This document shows, piece by piece, positions 9,345-19,151 of a stretch of 64,000 bases of DNA. Every line of letters begins with the position of its first letter. The stretch's first letter is position 1. Source of the DNA: Pseudomonas saliphila (lineage in GTDB: Bacteria; Pseudomonadota; Gammaproteobacteria; Pseudomonadales; Pseudomonadaceae). The position numbers and the translations under genes were made by a program. The DNA lies in the NCBI RefSeq assembly GCF_008638345.1, contig NZ_VTVA01000003.1, positions 219,007-283,006 of the forward strand. The letters are read 5' to 3'. The notes under the pieces are model-generated. The model was not told the DNA's origin and ran no database searches. It worked only from the letters and a program-made list of their open reading frames with translations.

Positions 9345-9509
9345 CTACAAGCGCCGCCGATAACTGGAGATGAAAGCCAGCACAAACATCGCCAGAAACA
9401 CCACAAACAGTACCTTGGCGATACCGGTGGACGTCCCCGCAATGCCGCCAAATCCAAGCACAGCGGCGGTAATGGCAATGACAAGAAACGCAACAGCCCA
9501 GCTTAGCAT
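9345..9509 (-). CDS. DUF1328 (YtjA family) small membrane protein
   Basis: This 54 aa protein starts [20 protein letters not shown] and continues [20 protein letters not shown] before a basic end (SSYRRRL). It has two membrane helices, which matches the DUF1328/YtjA family in length and in the GFGGIAG turn. The start at 9509 has AAGGA upstream; a longer reading to 9617 lacks family support. These proteins are common and often stress-associated in Pseudomonas, but no biochemical role is known. It converges with the glycosyltransferase gene, separated by 4 bases. Confidence 0.9.
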   Translation of the reverse strand: MLSWAVAFLVIAITAAVLGFGGIAGTSTGIAKVLFVVFLAMFVLAFISSYRRRL

Positions 9510-9628
9510 TCCATTTCCTTGATAGTCTTGGGCGCAGCTCCCGGCGGACACGCTAGATTGGCACGCACGCAGGAAAACCAAGAGGTGTCTGTGATCTGTA
9601 GAGCCCACGCAGAGCAATCCTGAACGGC

Positions 9629-9841
9629 TCAGAATACCCAGCGCGGACCGTCTGTCTGCTCGGTTATGTTTGATGCGGTCGACGCAGTCCCGGGGCGCGA
9701 GTAAACGATCTGCTGGGACAGCGTGGATACGTGTGGCTCTTGTATGCTTGCGTTGCTTTCAGCTCCCACCACCAGCAGCAAAGCGGCGCTCACAGCAAGA
9801 CTTTTGCCCAGCAACAACATTCCCCAATATCTCGGTTTCAT
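9629..9841 (-). CDS. Small secreted or membrane-anchored hypothetical protein
   Basis: This 70 aa protein starts [20 protein letters not shown] with a clear signal-type hydrophobic core ([15 protein letters not shown]) and a polar tail ending [10 protein letters not shown]. An excellent AAGGAGAT lies eight bases before the ATG at 9841, which is the main reason to call it a gene. It is not recognised as any family. It sits upstream of the DUF1328 gene on the same strand and is divergent from algB, so its promoter shares the 436-base region with algB. Confidence 0.65.
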   Translation of the reverse strand: MKPRYWGMLLLGKSLAVSAALLLVVGAESNASIQEPHVSTLSQQIVYSRPGTASTASNITEQTDGPRWVF

Positions 9842-10188
9842 CCTGAATCTCCTTCTGTCTGGCCGCATTGCAGCCTGACCATGCCAAATTCGTTGTAGAG
9901 CGAATCATTGATACGCTCAGCTCGATCATCCGCTACGCCTTGCCCTGTGGCTGGCGTTCTGACAGATATACAAAGCGATGTAACAAGCGGGTTTCTTCAC
10001 GCCTTATCTGATGTAACATCCTCCGTCTGTCGCCCAGTCGTGTCCTGGTTTGCTGCGTCTTGCAACGTGTCGGACGGCGACCTCCGGATTAAGATGTAGA
10101 GTGATACTGGCAATTCGCGTGCCACCCGCGTAACTGTTTTTAATCTATATAAATCAAACAGTTAAGATATTGGGTGGTATAAGGCCAG

Positions 10189-10203
10189 CATGCAGCTTGC
10201 ATG
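10189..10203. promoter_or_regulatory. Palindrome 1 upstream of algB (CATGCA-N3-TGCATG)
   Basis: CATGCA-GCT-TGCATG is a perfect 6+6 inverted repeat with a 3-base centre, and the same core recurs 31 bases downstream (centre to centre). About three helical turns separate the two, so dimers at both sites would face the same side of the DNA. This is probably an operator for an unidentified regulator of algB-kinB or of the divergent small gene. Confidence 0.5.
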
Positions 10204-10214
10204 ATCCGACCTCT

Positions 10215-10239
10215 GTCATCATGCAAACTGCATGATGAC
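10215..10239. promoter_or_regulatory. Palindrome 2 upstream of algB (11-bp arms)
   Basis: GTCATCATGCA and TGCATGATGAC flank a 3-base AAC centre, an uninterrupted 11+11 inverted repeat ending 38 bases before the algB start. It contains the same CATGCA-N3-TGCATG core as the site at 10189-10203. It is too short-looped and lacks a T-tract for a terminator; a protein binding site or a 5'-UTR hairpin are both possible. Confidence 0.6.
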
Positions 10240-10277
10240 CTTTGGACCGCCGTGGATAGCCGGCCTGAACAGGAACA

Positions 10278-11624
10278 ATGGAGACGATGGAACAAAAAAG
10301 CGGACGCATTCTTCTCGTAGATGACGAAGCAGCGATCCTTCGCACCTTTCGTTACTGCCTGGAAGATGAAGGCTACCAGGTCATTACTGCCAGCAGCGCA
10401 GCCCAGGCTGAAGCAGTCATTCAGCAGCAAGTGTTTGACCTCTGTTTTCTCGACTTGCGGCTAGGCGAGGATAACGGCCTGGACGTCCTTGCCCATATGC
10501 GTATCCAGGCACCCTGGATGCGCGTGGTAATTGTCACCGCACATTCGGCTGTCGATTCCGCTGTCAACGCCATGCATGCCGGCGCCACCGACTATCTGGT
10601 CAAACCATGCAGTCCTGATCAGTTACGTCTGGCTGCCGCCAAACAGCTCGAAGTGCGACAGCTGGCCGCCCGTCTCGAAGCCCTGGAAGGCGAGGTGCGC
10701 AAACAAAGCGACAGCGTGACATCCCGCTGCCCGTCGATGATGAGCATCATCCAGACCGCCCGCCAGGTCGCCACGACCGACGCCAACATTCTCATTCTTG
10801 GCGAATCAGGCACCGGCAAGGGCGAGCTCGCGAGATTGATTCACGGCTGGAGCAAGCGTGCCGCCAAGCCCTTTGTGACCATCAATTGTCCATCGCTGAC
10901 CGGCGATCTGATGGAAAGTGAGCTATTCGGCCACAGCCGTGGTGCCTTCACCGGCGCCAACGAGAGTACGCTTGGGCGCGTCAATCAGGCCGATGGCGGG
11001 ACTCTGTTTCTTGACGAAGTGGGTGATTTCCCGCTGGCGGTTCAGCCGAAGCTGTTGCGTTTTATTCAGGACAAGGAATATGAGCGTATCGGTGATCCGG
11101 TCACCCGTCATGCCAATGTGCGGCTGTTAGCGGCGACCAATCTGGATCTCGCGGAAATGGTTCAGAATGGGCAGTTCCGCGAGGACCTCTATTATCGATT
11201 GAACGTCATCACCATCACTCTCCCGCCGCTGCGCGAGCGTCCCGAAGACATTCTTGAGCTGGCTGACCGTTTCATGGCGCATTTTGTGCGGGAATACGTT
11301 CGGCCTGCGAAAAACTTCAGTGAAGCTGCACGGCAGGCGCTGATGGCCTACCAATGGCCGGGCAACATCCGTGAGCTGCGCAACGTCATTGAGCGCGCAA
11401 CCATCATCTGCAGCGAAGATATCGTGGAGGTGAGCCATCTCGGGCTGGCCGAGATGGCCATCAGCAGCGCCCCGCGCATCGGTGCCGAGATGAGTCTGGT
11501 CGAACTTGAGCGCGCGCACATTGCTGCGGTACTGGCTAATAGCTCAACCCTCGAACAGGCAGCAAAAACCCTGGGAATCGACGCCTCGACGCTTTACCGC
11601 AAGCGAAAGCAACTGGATCTATGA
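10278..11624 (+). CDS. algB: Sigma-54-type response regulator AlgB
   Basis: At 448 aa this is an NtrC-family regulator very close to Pseudomonas AlgB, which controls alginate and other group behaviours. The receiver domain (about 10-125) has phosphorylation site D59 in LCFLDLRLG. The AAA+ domain has Walker A GESGTGKG near 175 and the sigma-54 contact loop GAFTGA near 221. The C-terminal Fis-type helix-turn-helix is LEQAAKTLGIDASTLYRKRK. Start at 10278 (AGGA four bases upstream) or the ATG at 10287 (GGAG) cannot be separated. The last bases overlap kinB (ATGA), so regulator and kinase are co-translated. Two palindromes precede it. Confidence 0.95.
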   Translation: METMEQKSGRILLVDDEAAILRTFRYCLEDEGYQVITASSAAQAEAVIQQQVFDLCFLDLRLGEDNGLDVLAHMRIQAPWMRVVIVTAHSAVDSAVNAMHAGATDYLVKPCSPDQLRLAAAKQLEVRQLAARLEALEGEVRKQSDSVTSRCPSMMSIIQTARQVATTDANILILGESGTGKGELARLIHGWSKRAAKPFVTINCPSLTGDLMESELFGHSRGAFTGANESTLGRVNQADGGTLFLDEVGDFPLAVQPKLLRFIQDKEYERIGDPVTRHANVRLLAATNLDLAEMVQNGQFREDLYYRLNVITITLPPLRERPEDILELADRFMAHFVREYVRPAKNFSEAARQALMAYQWPGNIRELRNVIERATIICSEDIVEVSHLGLAEMAISSAPRIGAEMSLVELERAHIAAVLANSSTLEQAAKTLGIDASTLYRKRKQLDL

Positions 11625-13393
11625 ATCTGCGCAACCGCCTTTTCCTCAGCACCAGCGCGCTATTGACCGTTGCCCTGCTGGGTCTGCTGCTGGGTATTTT
11701 CGGGGTCATCCAGCTGACCAAGGCCCAGACGCAGGCGATGACTCGAAACATCGGGTTCATCGAGGCGACCATGAACATGCATCAGCAGGTCGGCAATCAG
11801 ACAGTACTCATGGTGTCTGGCGACGCTGACCCGGAAGCTATCCGGGCCGCCGATGAGGCCTTTCGGGACTCGCTGGACCGTGCACGACGCAGTGCAATGG
11901 ACGAGGCCGACCGGATCGAGGTCGAGGAAATCGCGCTCAGTTACGAAGACTTCAGCGAGCTGATGGACCGTCCTGTCACTGCCCGCCATACCCTCCTTTC
12001 CACCGACGCCTTCAGTCAGGCACTGGATCTGCTCCGTCAACGTATCAACCGTGTCCAGGCGCATTATCTATCTGATATCGAACGCGCCGAAACCCGGTCA
12101 CGTGAGCGGGCCTGGCTGATGGCGTCGCTGCTTGGGCTGATTGGTTTTGCCGTGCTGCTGATCGGTTTTATCACAGCGCACAGTATTGCCCAGCGATTCG
12201 GTCGCCCCATCGAGGCACTTGCCCAGGCGGCGGATCAGATTGGGCGGGGTGACTTCAAGGTCGTGCTGCCGCTCTCCCCGATCGCTGAGCTGTCTGCCCT
12301 GAGTCGCCGTTTCGGCAGCATGGCCGAGGCGCTTCGCGAGTTCAAACACAGCGATTTCGAGGCGCTGCAAGCCGAACAACGCCGCTTACGTGCGGTGCTC
12401 GACAGTATCAACGATGGGCTGCTGATCATCGGCCGTGATGGCCGCGTAGAGCACTTTAATCCAGTCGCCCAGCGCCAGCTGGACTGGGACGGTGAGCACA
12501 TCGGTTTGACGTTGGGCGAAGCCTTGAACAAACCTGAGCTGGATGAGCAGCTCAACCAGGTACTCAATGCTGGACTGCTTGATCACGCCATCGAAGATCT
12601 GTGCATTGAGGCCAATGGTGAAACACGTCTGCTGGCATACAGCCTGGCCCCCTTCGGGCAACAGCATGGACAGATTCAGGGCGCAGTGATGGTGATGCGC
12701 GACGTCACCGAACAGCGCGCCTTCGAGCGCGTGCGTAGCGAGTTTGTCCTGCGTGCCTCGCACGAATTGCGCACCCCTGTCACCGGCATGCACATGGCCT
12801 TCTCCTTGCTGCAGGAACAGCTCAAGGATGTCGGGCCGCGCCAGCTCGAACTGGTGCAAACAGTCGATCAGGAGATGCGACGACTGGTCAAGCTGATCAA
12901 CGATCTACTGAATTTCTCGCGCTACCAGAATGGCGTTCAAAAAATCGAGCTGCACCCCTGCGATGTCTTCGAATTGCTCGAACACACGCGCCAGCGCAAC
13001 GCCACCCAGGTCCAGGAACATGACGTCGAGCTTCAGGTGGACATCCCCGAGCCCCTGCCGCATGTCCCCATGGACCGCCTGCAGATCGAACGGGTACTCG
13101 ACAATCTGATCGGTAACGCGCTCCGACACAGCAAGACCTGCGGTTGCATTACCCTACAGGCGTGGCGCCAGGGCGAACGGGTTATTATCAGCGTGAAAGA
13201 CGATGGCGAGGGCATCCCCTACAGCCAGCAGGCCCGTGTGTTTGAGCCCTTCGTGCAGGTGGGACGCAAAAAAGGCGGCGCAGGCCTGGGACTGGCGCTG
13301 TGCAAGGAGATCGTGCAGCTGCACGGCGGCCATATCGGTGTGCATTCGCGGCCAGAACAGGGTGCACAGTTCTATCTCGCGTTGCCGCTCTGA
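11621..13393 (+). CDS. kinB: Sensor histidine kinase KinB
   Basis: This 590 aa membrane kinase pairs with AlgB by position and by similarity of the partner. It has an N-terminal membrane helix (about 8-32), a periplasmic helical sensor region (about 33-160), a second helix (about 166-188), a HAMP-like linker (RFGRPIEALAQAADQIGRG), a PAS domain (about 255-360, LDSINDGLLIIGRDGRVEHFN), a dimerisation/phosphoacceptor domain with H381 in SHELRTP, and an ATPase domain with DNLIGNALRHS, DDGEGI and GAGLGLAL. In Pseudomonas, KinB also acts as a phosphatase on AlgB. It converges on the AEC permease gene with only 18 bases between stops. Confidence 0.93.
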   Translation: MNLRNRLFLSTSALLTVALLGLLLGIFGVIQLTKAQTQAMTRNIGFIEATMNMHQQVGNQTVLMVSGDADPEAIRAADEAFRDSLDRARRSAMDEADRIEVEEIALSYEDFSELMDRPVTARHTLLSTDAFSQALDLLRQRINRVQAHYLSDIERAETRSRERAWLMASLLGLIGFAVLLIGFITAHSIAQRFGRPIEALAQAADQIGRGDFKVVLPLSPIAELSALSRRFGSMAEALREFKHSDFEALQAEQRRLRAVLDSINDGLLIIGRDGRVEHFNPVAQRQLDWDGEHIGLTLGEALNKPELDEQLNQVLNAGLLDHAIEDLCIEANGETRLLAYSLAPFGQQHGQIQGAVMVMRDVTEQRAFERVRSEFVLRASHELRTPVTGMHMAFSLLQEQLKDVGPRQLELVQTVDQEMRRLVKLINDLLNFSRYQNGVQKIELHPCDVFELLEHTRQRNATQVQEHDVELQVDIPEPLPHVPMDRLQIERVLDNLIGNALRHSKTCGCITLQAWRQGERVIISVKDDGEGIPYSQQARVFEPFVQVGRKKGGAGLGLALCKEIVQLHGGHIGVHSRPEQGAQFYLALPL

Positions 13394-13411
13394 GCGATTT
13401 CATACGTCGCG

Positions 13412-14332
13412 CTAAAGCAGCCAGGACACCATTAGCGGGATATACACTAACGCGAACAGGGTGCTGAGCAATGCGGTCCCCGCTACCTGCTGCGGGGCTA
13501 TGTCCAATAACGTGGCGATCACCACCGTGTTGGCCGCAATCGGTGTAAAGGAGATGAGCAATACTGCCTGATACACAGCGGTACTGTAGATCTGCAGGAA
13601 CTGACTATCGACCCACCAGAAACACAGCGCCAGAGCCGGCCAGGCAATGAACTTGCCGAAAAACGCCAGCGCGGTGAACCGCAGATTACCCGCGAGCCCT
13701 TGAAAGCTGAGAATGCTCATGCCGATGATCATCATGCCGAACACGCTGTAGGCGCCGCGCAGGTTATCAAACAACGGTACGAAGGTCGCCGGGATGTCGA
13801 TCTGGTTCAGGTTGAGCAGTACGGCGAGAAAGAACGCGTAGAGCGAGGGCAGCCTGGAAACCTTGATCAGGCAGTCGCGCACTCCGAAACGGCCGCGCGC
13901 TGCGAGATAAAAGCCCACCGAACTTTCATAGAGAGTGGTACCCAGCATGCATACGACATACAACCCCAGCCCTTGCTCACCAAACAGCAACAGCGCTGCC
14001 GGCACGCCGAAGTAGCCGGTATTACCGGTTCCCACCGAGAGCGGAATCAGACTGGCGCTGCCATCGCTGAGTACGCGGCGGGCGATGATCAGGTGACCTA
14101 TGCCGATGATCGAACAGAAGCCGAGCACCAGAAACGGCAGCAGCACCACCTCGATACTGAGCGGCGCGCTCATCACGCCGGAAAACACCACCGACGGCGT
14201 GACGATGTACAGCATGATGCCTGCAATGTGCCGGCCGCTGGCCTGAAGATAGCGCCCCGCGATCCACCCCAGGGCAACCGTCACGTAAAGCGGTAGCAGT
14301 TTGTAGAACAATCCCAGCACCGCAGTCAGCAT
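13412..14332 (-). CDS. AEC (auxin efflux carrier) family transporter
   Basis: This 306 aa protein is almost entirely hydrophobic, with about ten membrane segments arranged in two halves, as in bacterial AEC permeases related to malate permease MdcF/MleP. Family-like blocks include TPSVVFSGVMSAPLS early on and FTPIAANTVVIATLLDI near the end, the conserved P-x-A/G-x-N element. The substrate is probably a small organic acid or amino acid, but cannot be read. It lies 4 bases downstream of the thiopurine methyltransferase gene on the same strand, so the two are likely co-transcribed without an obvious metabolic link. Confidence 0.88.
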   Translation of the reverse strand: MLTAVLGLFYKLLPLYVTVALGWIAGRYLQASGRHIAGIMLYIVTPSVVFSGVMSAPLSIEVVLLPFLVLGFCSIIGIGHLIIARRVLSDGSASLIPLSVGTGNTGYFGVPAALLLFGEQGLGLYVVCMLGTTLYESSVGFYLAARGRFGVRDCLIKVSRLPSLYAFFLAVLLNLNQIDIPATFVPLFDNLRGAYSVFGMMIIGMSILSFQGLAGNLRFTALAFFGKFIAWPALALCFWWVDSQFLQIYSTAVYQAVLLISFTPIAANTVVIATLLDIAPQQVAGTALLSTLFALVYIPLMVSWLL

Positions 14333-14336
14333 GGGG

Positions 14337-14990
14337 TCAGTCCTTGCTGATCAGATAAACGCGTTCATTTAATCGCGTCATGCCCTGCTGCTTGAACACC
14401 TGGTGTGCCTCCAGTACGGACTGATCGTCCAGTACCTTGATATCGCAGCCGTCGAACAGCCGCCGAACTTCGTTGTCGGATACGGCGAAGGGCGGGCCGG
14501 CACGCTCGTGCTGCGGGTAATCCAGCGTGACCAGCAACATTTTCCAGCCTGCAGGAAGAATCCGCCGCATATGCTCGACATAATCAGCGCGCATCGGCTC
14601 GGGCAGCGCGATCAGGGCAGCGCGGTCATAAATCCCAGCAACTGCTTGGACCTGGGACTCCGACAACGCGAAGTAATCGCCACAATAGAAAGAATAAGGA
14701 CCTGCCTGTGCTTCGCTGAAAGGACCGCTTCTCTGCCATTGCAGGCTGATTCCCGCTTCGTCGGCAAAGGCCTCCAATGCACTGCGCGCCAGCTCCACTC
14801 CAATGACCTGATGTCCACGCTCAGCGAGCCAGATCATATCCAGACTCTTGCCACACAGTGGAACCCAGACAGTCGTACCGGCAGGCAGCTCGAGGGACGG
14901 CCACCAGCGGCTGAGCAACGGATTGGTATCCGCCTTGTGAAACCCTGTCTCGCCTCGCTCCCAGCGCTCGTGCCAAAAATCCGCTTCCAT
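14337..14990 (-). CDS. tpm: Thiopurine S-methyltransferase family protein
   Basis: This 217 aa protein begins MEADFWHERWERGETGFHKA, the bacterial TPMT N-terminus, with GAGGAG upstream of the ATG at 14990; the longer frame to 15101 adds unrelated residues. It shows VWVPLCGKSLDMIWLAERGH, the S-adenosylmethionine-binding motif I region, then GVELARSALEAF and YDRAALIALPEPMR. Bacterial TPMT homologues methylate thiopurines and have been linked to selenite and tellurite methylation and resistance in Pseudomonas. It is divergent from the antiporter gene at 15190. Confidence 0.95.
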   Translation of the reverse strand: MEADFWHERWERGETGFHKADTNPLLSRWWPSLELPAGTTVWVPLCGKSLDMIWLAERGHQVIGVELARSALEAFADEAGISLQWQRSGPFSEAQAGPYSFYCGDYFALSESQVQAVAGIYDRAALIALPEPMRADYVEHMRRILPAGWKMLLVTLDYPQHERAGPPFAVSDNEVRRLFDGCDIKVLDDQSVLEAHQVFKQQGMTRLNERVYLISKD

Positions 14991-15189
14991 CAGCTCTGCT
15001 CCTCTTTGGTGACCAATAATGGCGGTAGCGCTCAACGAAGATTCAACCAAACCATGTTCGGATGTTCCTGAGCTACACCGTGCAATGCGCTGACTATACA
15101 ACAGATTTTTTTCGCGGGTTGGACCCTACCGGCGAACCACGGGGGTATAGTGATTCGCGCAAACCACGACAGTGACGGACCTCCGCCTG

Positions 15190-16935
15190 ATGGATTACAT
15201 CAACACCCTCTTCATGATCGGCGCGCTGCTGATTGGCGCCAGTATTCTGGCCAGCTCCTTGTCGTCCCGCCTGGGAATCCCATTGCTGCTGATCTTCCTG
15301 ATCATTGGCATGCTCGCCGGCGTCGACGGCCCGGGCGGTATCGTCTTTGACAATATAGACACTGCGTTTCTGATCGGTAGTCTAGCGTTGGCAATCATTC
15401 TGCTCGACGGTGGTATGCGCACCCGGGTGGAGAACTTCCGCGTCGGCTTGTGGCCGGCGATATCGCTGGCCAGTCTCGGCGTTCTGATCAGCGCGGCGCT
15501 GACCGGCGCGCTCACCGCATGGCTGCTGGATCTGCACTGGCTGCAGGGTTTGCTGCTCGGCGCGATTGTCGGGTCCACCGACGCCGCTGCGGTGTTCTCG
15601 CTGCTGCAGGGCAAGGGGCTCAACCTCAAGCAGCGGGTCGGCGCGACGCTGGAAATCGAGTCCGGCTCCAACGATCCCATGGCGATTTTCCTGACCATCA
15701 CCCTGGTCGAGATGCTGCGCACGGGCCAGGAGTCATTCGACTGGTCATTCGCCCTGCTACTGGTTCAGCAATTTGGCATCGGCGGCATATGCGGGTTAAT
15801 TGGCGGGGTGCTGCTGGCCTGGCTGGTTAACAAGGTCAAGCTGGCGACCGGGCTCTATCCGCTGCTGATCACCAGCGGCGCGATACTGGTGTTTGCTGCA
15901 ACCAACCATGTCGGCGGCAGCGGGTTTCTGGCGATTTATCTCACCGGCGTAGTGCTGGGCAACCGGCGCGTGCGCAATCTACAAAACATTCTGCATGTAC
16001 AGGATGGTATGGCGTGGCTGAGTCAGATCGGCATGTTCCTGATGCTGGGATTGCTCGTTACGCCAAGCGACATGTTGCCGATCGTCTGGCCCGCCGTGTT
16101 CATCGCCATGTTTCTGATTCTGGTCGCGAGACCCGTTGCAGTACTGGTCTGCCTGTCACCCTTCAGTTTTTCCTGGCGCGAGCGGCTGTTCATATGCTGG
16201 GTGGGATTGCGCGGCGCGGTGCCAATCATCCTGGCGATTTTTCCACTGCTCGCGGGCCTGGAACAGGCGCAACTGCTGTTCAATCTGGCGTTTGTGGTGG
16301 TGCTGGTCTCCTTGCTGCTGCAGGGCTCCACGTTGCCCATCGCCGCGCGCCTGTGTCGGGTAGAAATCCCGCCGGAACCGGAGCCATTGCAGCGCACCAG
16401 CCTCGACCTTGCGGTCGAAAACAACTATGAATTGCTCATCTACCAGCTGGATAACGCCAACTGGTGCGTCAACATCCCCCTGCGCGCACTGAACATGCCC
16501 AAGGACACGCGCATCGCCGCGCTGTTTCGCGGGCGTCATTTGCTGCACCCCACCGGCAGTACCCGTTTGGCGTTGAATGATGTGCTCTGTGTGATTGGCC
16601 GGTCGCGGGACCTTCCTGCCCTGTCCAAACTGTTCAGTCAGACGCGTACGCCAAGCTATCTCGAAAATCGGCAGTTTTTCGGCGACTTCATTCTTGAGGG
16701 TGAGGCTCGGCTGGGCGATGTGGGCGCTTTTTACGGCTTCAAGGTCGACCCAGATGTCGCCGAGGCAACCCTTGCCACCTTCTTCAGCAAACAGCTGGGC
16801 GGGCACCCGGTGATCGGCGACAGCGTTGAATGGCAGGGCCACACCTGGGTCGTCGCCGCGGTGGAGAAGGACCGGATCCTCAAGATCGGCCTCAAGCTGC
16901 GCGATGGCGTGGGCAAGCCACCGCTTGGGTTCTAG
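15190..16935 (+). CDS. nhaP2: CPA1-type K+/H+ antiporter (CvrA/NhaP2 family)
   Basis: This 581 aa protein has about 12-13 membrane segments in residues 1-395, followed by a cytoplasmic TrkA-C domain (about 405-485) and a CorC/HlyC-like C-terminal domain, the architecture and length of E. coli CvrA/NhaP2. The core contains [13 protein letters not shown] and [14 protein letters not shown], the CPA1 ion-binding helices with conserved aspartates. I chose the ATG giving [12 protein letters not shown], which aligns with the family start, over an in-frame GTG at 15172. Homologues exchange cytoplasmic K+ (or Na+) for H+. It converges with the molybdenum hydroxylase operon. Confidence 0.92.
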   Translation: MDYINTLFMIGALLIGASILASSLSSRLGIPLLLIFLIIGMLAGVDGPGGIVFDNIDTAFLIGSLALAIILLDGGMRTRVENFRVGLWPAISLASLGVLISAALTGALTAWLLDLHWLQGLLLGAIVGSTDAAAVFSLLQGKGLNLKQRVGATLEIESGSNDPMAIFLTITLVEMLRTGQESFDWSFALLLVQQFGIGGICGLIGGVLLAWLVNKVKLATGLYPLLITSGAILVFAATNHVGGSGFLAIYLTGVVLGNRRVRNLQNILHVQDGMAWLSQIGMFLMLGLLVTPSDMLPIVWPAVFIAMFLILVARPVAVLVCLSPFSFSWRERLFICWVGLRGAVPIILAIFPLLAGLEQAQLLFNLAFVVVLVSLLLQGSTLPIAARLCRVEIPPEPEPLQRTSLDLAVENNYELLIYQLDNANWCVNIPLRALNMPKDTRIAALFRGRHLLHPTGSTRLALNDVLCVIGRSRDLPALSKLFSQTRTPSYLENRQFFGDFILEGEARLGDVGAFYGFKVDPDVAEATLATFFSKQLGGHPVIGDSVEWQGHTWVVAAVEKDRILKIGLKLRDGVGKPPLGF

Positions 16936-16952
16936 CTTAGGGAGGCACGGCT

Positions 16953-19151
16953 CTACAGCAACTTGTCCAGCGTGATCGGCAGCCCCCTCACCCGTTTGCC
17001 GGTCGCATGGTAGATGGCGTTGGCGACGGCGGCTGCGACACCCACAATGCCGATCTCACCCACGCCCTTGGAGCCGAGCTGATTGACCACATCGTCATGT
17101 TCCTCGACGAATAACACGTCTATCGCGCCAATATCGGCGTTTACCGGAATGTGGTACTCGGACAGATTGTGGTTCATGAAGCGCCCCAGGTTATGGTCCA
17201 TCTGGGTTTCCTCATGCAGGGCCATGCCAATACCCCACACCACCCCGCCGACGATCTGGTTGCCCGCAGTTTTCGGGTTGACGACGCGCCCGGCGGCAAT
17301 GGCACTGACCGCACGGCTGACCTTGACGGTGCCCAACGCCTCATCAACTTGCACCTCGATAAAGACTGCAGAGTGCGTGGCGGTCGCATAGTTATCACGC
17401 TCCTTACCCGGCTCTACGCTTACCTCTACCTCCTGTTCCCCCGCCGCGGCGATAATCTGCGCAAGCTCGACCGACTGTTGTGTATCCGCTGTCAGCGTCA
17501 TGCTGCCGTCAGCAAAAGTAATATCGTCGAGTCTGGCACCGGCGAACGCCGAAACCGGCATCTGCTGTACCGCGTCCAGTAGCTTCTGCCGCAGGCCGGC
17601 ACAGGCCTGCTGCACGGCACTGCCAACGGATGACACCGTGGCCGAACCGCCTTCCAGCGGCGCCGTGGACAGGCTGGAATCGCCCAGTTGGAAATCCACC
17701 CGATTCATAGGTAACCCCAGCGCCGACGCCGCGATCTGGGTCATGACTGTATAGGTCCCCGTGCCAATATCAGCTGTCGCGCTGCTGACCACCAACTTGC
17801 CGTCCGCCCCCAGACGCGCCTTGGCGCTGGCGGGCATCTGCAGAGCCTCCCATACGCCGGTCGCCATCCCCCAGCCAATCAGTTGATTGCCCTCGCGCAT
17901 GCTGCGTGGTTCAGGCGACCGGCGTGACCAGCCGAAACGCTCCGCGCCCTGCTGATAGCATTCGCGCAGTGCCTTGCTCGAGTAGGGTTTGTCCTGATTC
18001 TGGTTGCGCTCGGAGTAGTTGAGCAGCCTCAGTTTCAGCGGATCAACGTTGGCCGCATAGGCCAGTTCATCCATCGCGCATTCCAGCGCATAGACGCCGA
18101 TTGCAGCACCTGGGGCGCGCATATCCAGCGGCGTGTAGACATCAAGCGGAACAAGCTGATAGTCGAGTTTTACGTTCGGGCAGTCATAAAGCATGCCCGT
18201 CCATTCCACCTCATGTTCGGTAAAGTCCTCGAAGGTGGAGGTCTGCCCGATTGCCTGATGGGTCAGTGCCTGCAACCGGCCAGTGTTATCCGCACCGACG
18301 CTCAGCCGCTGAATACTGCGCGGTCGATAGCCGAAGGTGAACATCTGCTGACGCTTGAGCGCAACCCGTACGGAACGCTTCAATTTCAGCGCCGCCATGG
18401 CCGCCAGCACGAGCTGGTATTGAGGACGTAGACCGGAGCCAAAGGCGCCACCGGTAAAGGGCGCTAGCACACGGATCTTGCCTTCCATGCCAAACACGCC
18501 CTCCAGATAACGCATGCAATTCTGCACACCCTGAGTCTTGTCATGGATTTCCAGTTGCCCGCCCGCCAGGTAATGAACGGTCGAGGCATGCGGCTCCATT
18601 GGGTTGTGGTGTTCGACCGGCGTGCTGTATTCGACATCCAGTCTGATATCCGCCTCGCTTAACGCCTGGGCCGCATCGCCGCGGGGCGGCGGTAGATCCA
18701 CCTCTGCCTGGTGCGCGGAATCCAGACGCGCGCGCAGATCGGTGTGGTGCGGCTCACTGGCATATTCGATTTTCACCAGACTGCCCGCATACCGCGCCAG
18801 CTCGAGGTTATCGGCCACCACCAACGCGACCGGCTGGCCGCTGTAGAGGATCCTGTCGTTATACAGCGGACGAAACGGTGAGCCATCCCCCGCGTCATCA
18901 TCCTCATAGGGCTCGTCATAACTGGCCACCGGTGGGCGGTTCTGATGCGTCAGCACCAGTTCCACACCGGGCACCGCTTCAGCGGCGCTGGCATCGATAC
19001 GGATGATTCGCCCCCTGGCAATGCTGCTGTTCACCACACTGCCGTACAACAGACCCGCCTCGGGGAATTCGGCGGCATAACGTGCCTGACCAGTGACTTT
19101 CAGCGGACCGTCGACCCGGTCCAACGGCTGTCCTACCGGTGACTGACTCAT
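16953..19151 (-). CDS. paoC: Molybdopterin-binding subunit of PaoABC-like aldehyde oxidoreductase
   Basis: This 732 aa protein is the large subunit of a xanthine dehydrogenase-family molybdenum hydroxylase. The N-terminal a/b-hammerhead domain (about 10-125, RVDGPLKVTGQARYAAEF) is followed by the Mo-binding region with TGGAFGSG, DMRAPGAAIGVYALE and, near the end, GSKGVGEIGIVG carrying the catalytic glutamate (E699). Length and blocks fit E. coli PaoC (YagR), which oxidises aromatic aldehydes with a cytosine-dinucleotide form of the cofactor. Its start overlaps the end of the FAD gene (ATGA). The substrate here is not known. No Tat signal is visible on this subunit. Confidence 0.9.
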   Translation of the reverse strand: MSQSPVGQPLDRVDGPLKVTGQARYAAEFPEAGLLYGSVVNSSIARGRIIRIDASAAEAVPGVELVLTHQNRPPVASYDEPYEDDDAGDGSPFRPLYNDRILYSGQPVALVVADNLELARYAGSLVKIEYASEPHHTDLRARLDSAHQAEVDLPPPRGDAAQALSEADIRLDVEYSTPVEHHNPMEPHASTVHYLAGGQLEIHDKTQGVQNCMRYLEGVFGMEGKIRVLAPFTGGAFGSGLRPQYQLVLAAMAALKLKRSVRVALKRQQMFTFGYRPRSIQRLSVGADNTGRLQALTHQAIGQTSTFEDFTEHEVEWTGMLYDCPNVKLDYQLVPLDVYTPLDMRAPGAAIGVYALECAMDELAYAANVDPLKLRLLNYSERNQNQDKPYSSKALRECYQQGAERFGWSRRSPEPRSMREGNQLIGWGMATGVWEALQMPASAKARLGADGKLVVSSATADIGTGTYTVMTQIAASALGLPMNRVDFQLGDSSLSTAPLEGGSATVSSVGSAVQQACAGLRQKLLDAVQQMPVSAFAGARLDDITFADGSMTLTADTQQSVELAQIIAAAGEQEVEVSVEPGKERDNYATATHSAVFIEVQVDEALGTVKVSRAVSAIAAGRVVNPKTAGNQIVGGVVWGIGMALHEETQMDHNLGRFMNHNLSEYHIPVNADIGAIDVLFVEEHDDVVNQLGSKGVGEIGIVGVAAAVANAIYHATGKRVRGLPITLDKLL

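Larger units (their letters stand above)
9842..10277. other. Divergent regulatory region between small secreted protein and algB
   Basis: No gene is supported in this 436-base stretch. It contains two copies of GATGTAACA near 9976 and 10011 and two palindromes close to algB that are listed separately. A loose -10-like TATAAG lies at 10178-10183, but no good -35 partner was found at the usual distance. Confidence 0.5.
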
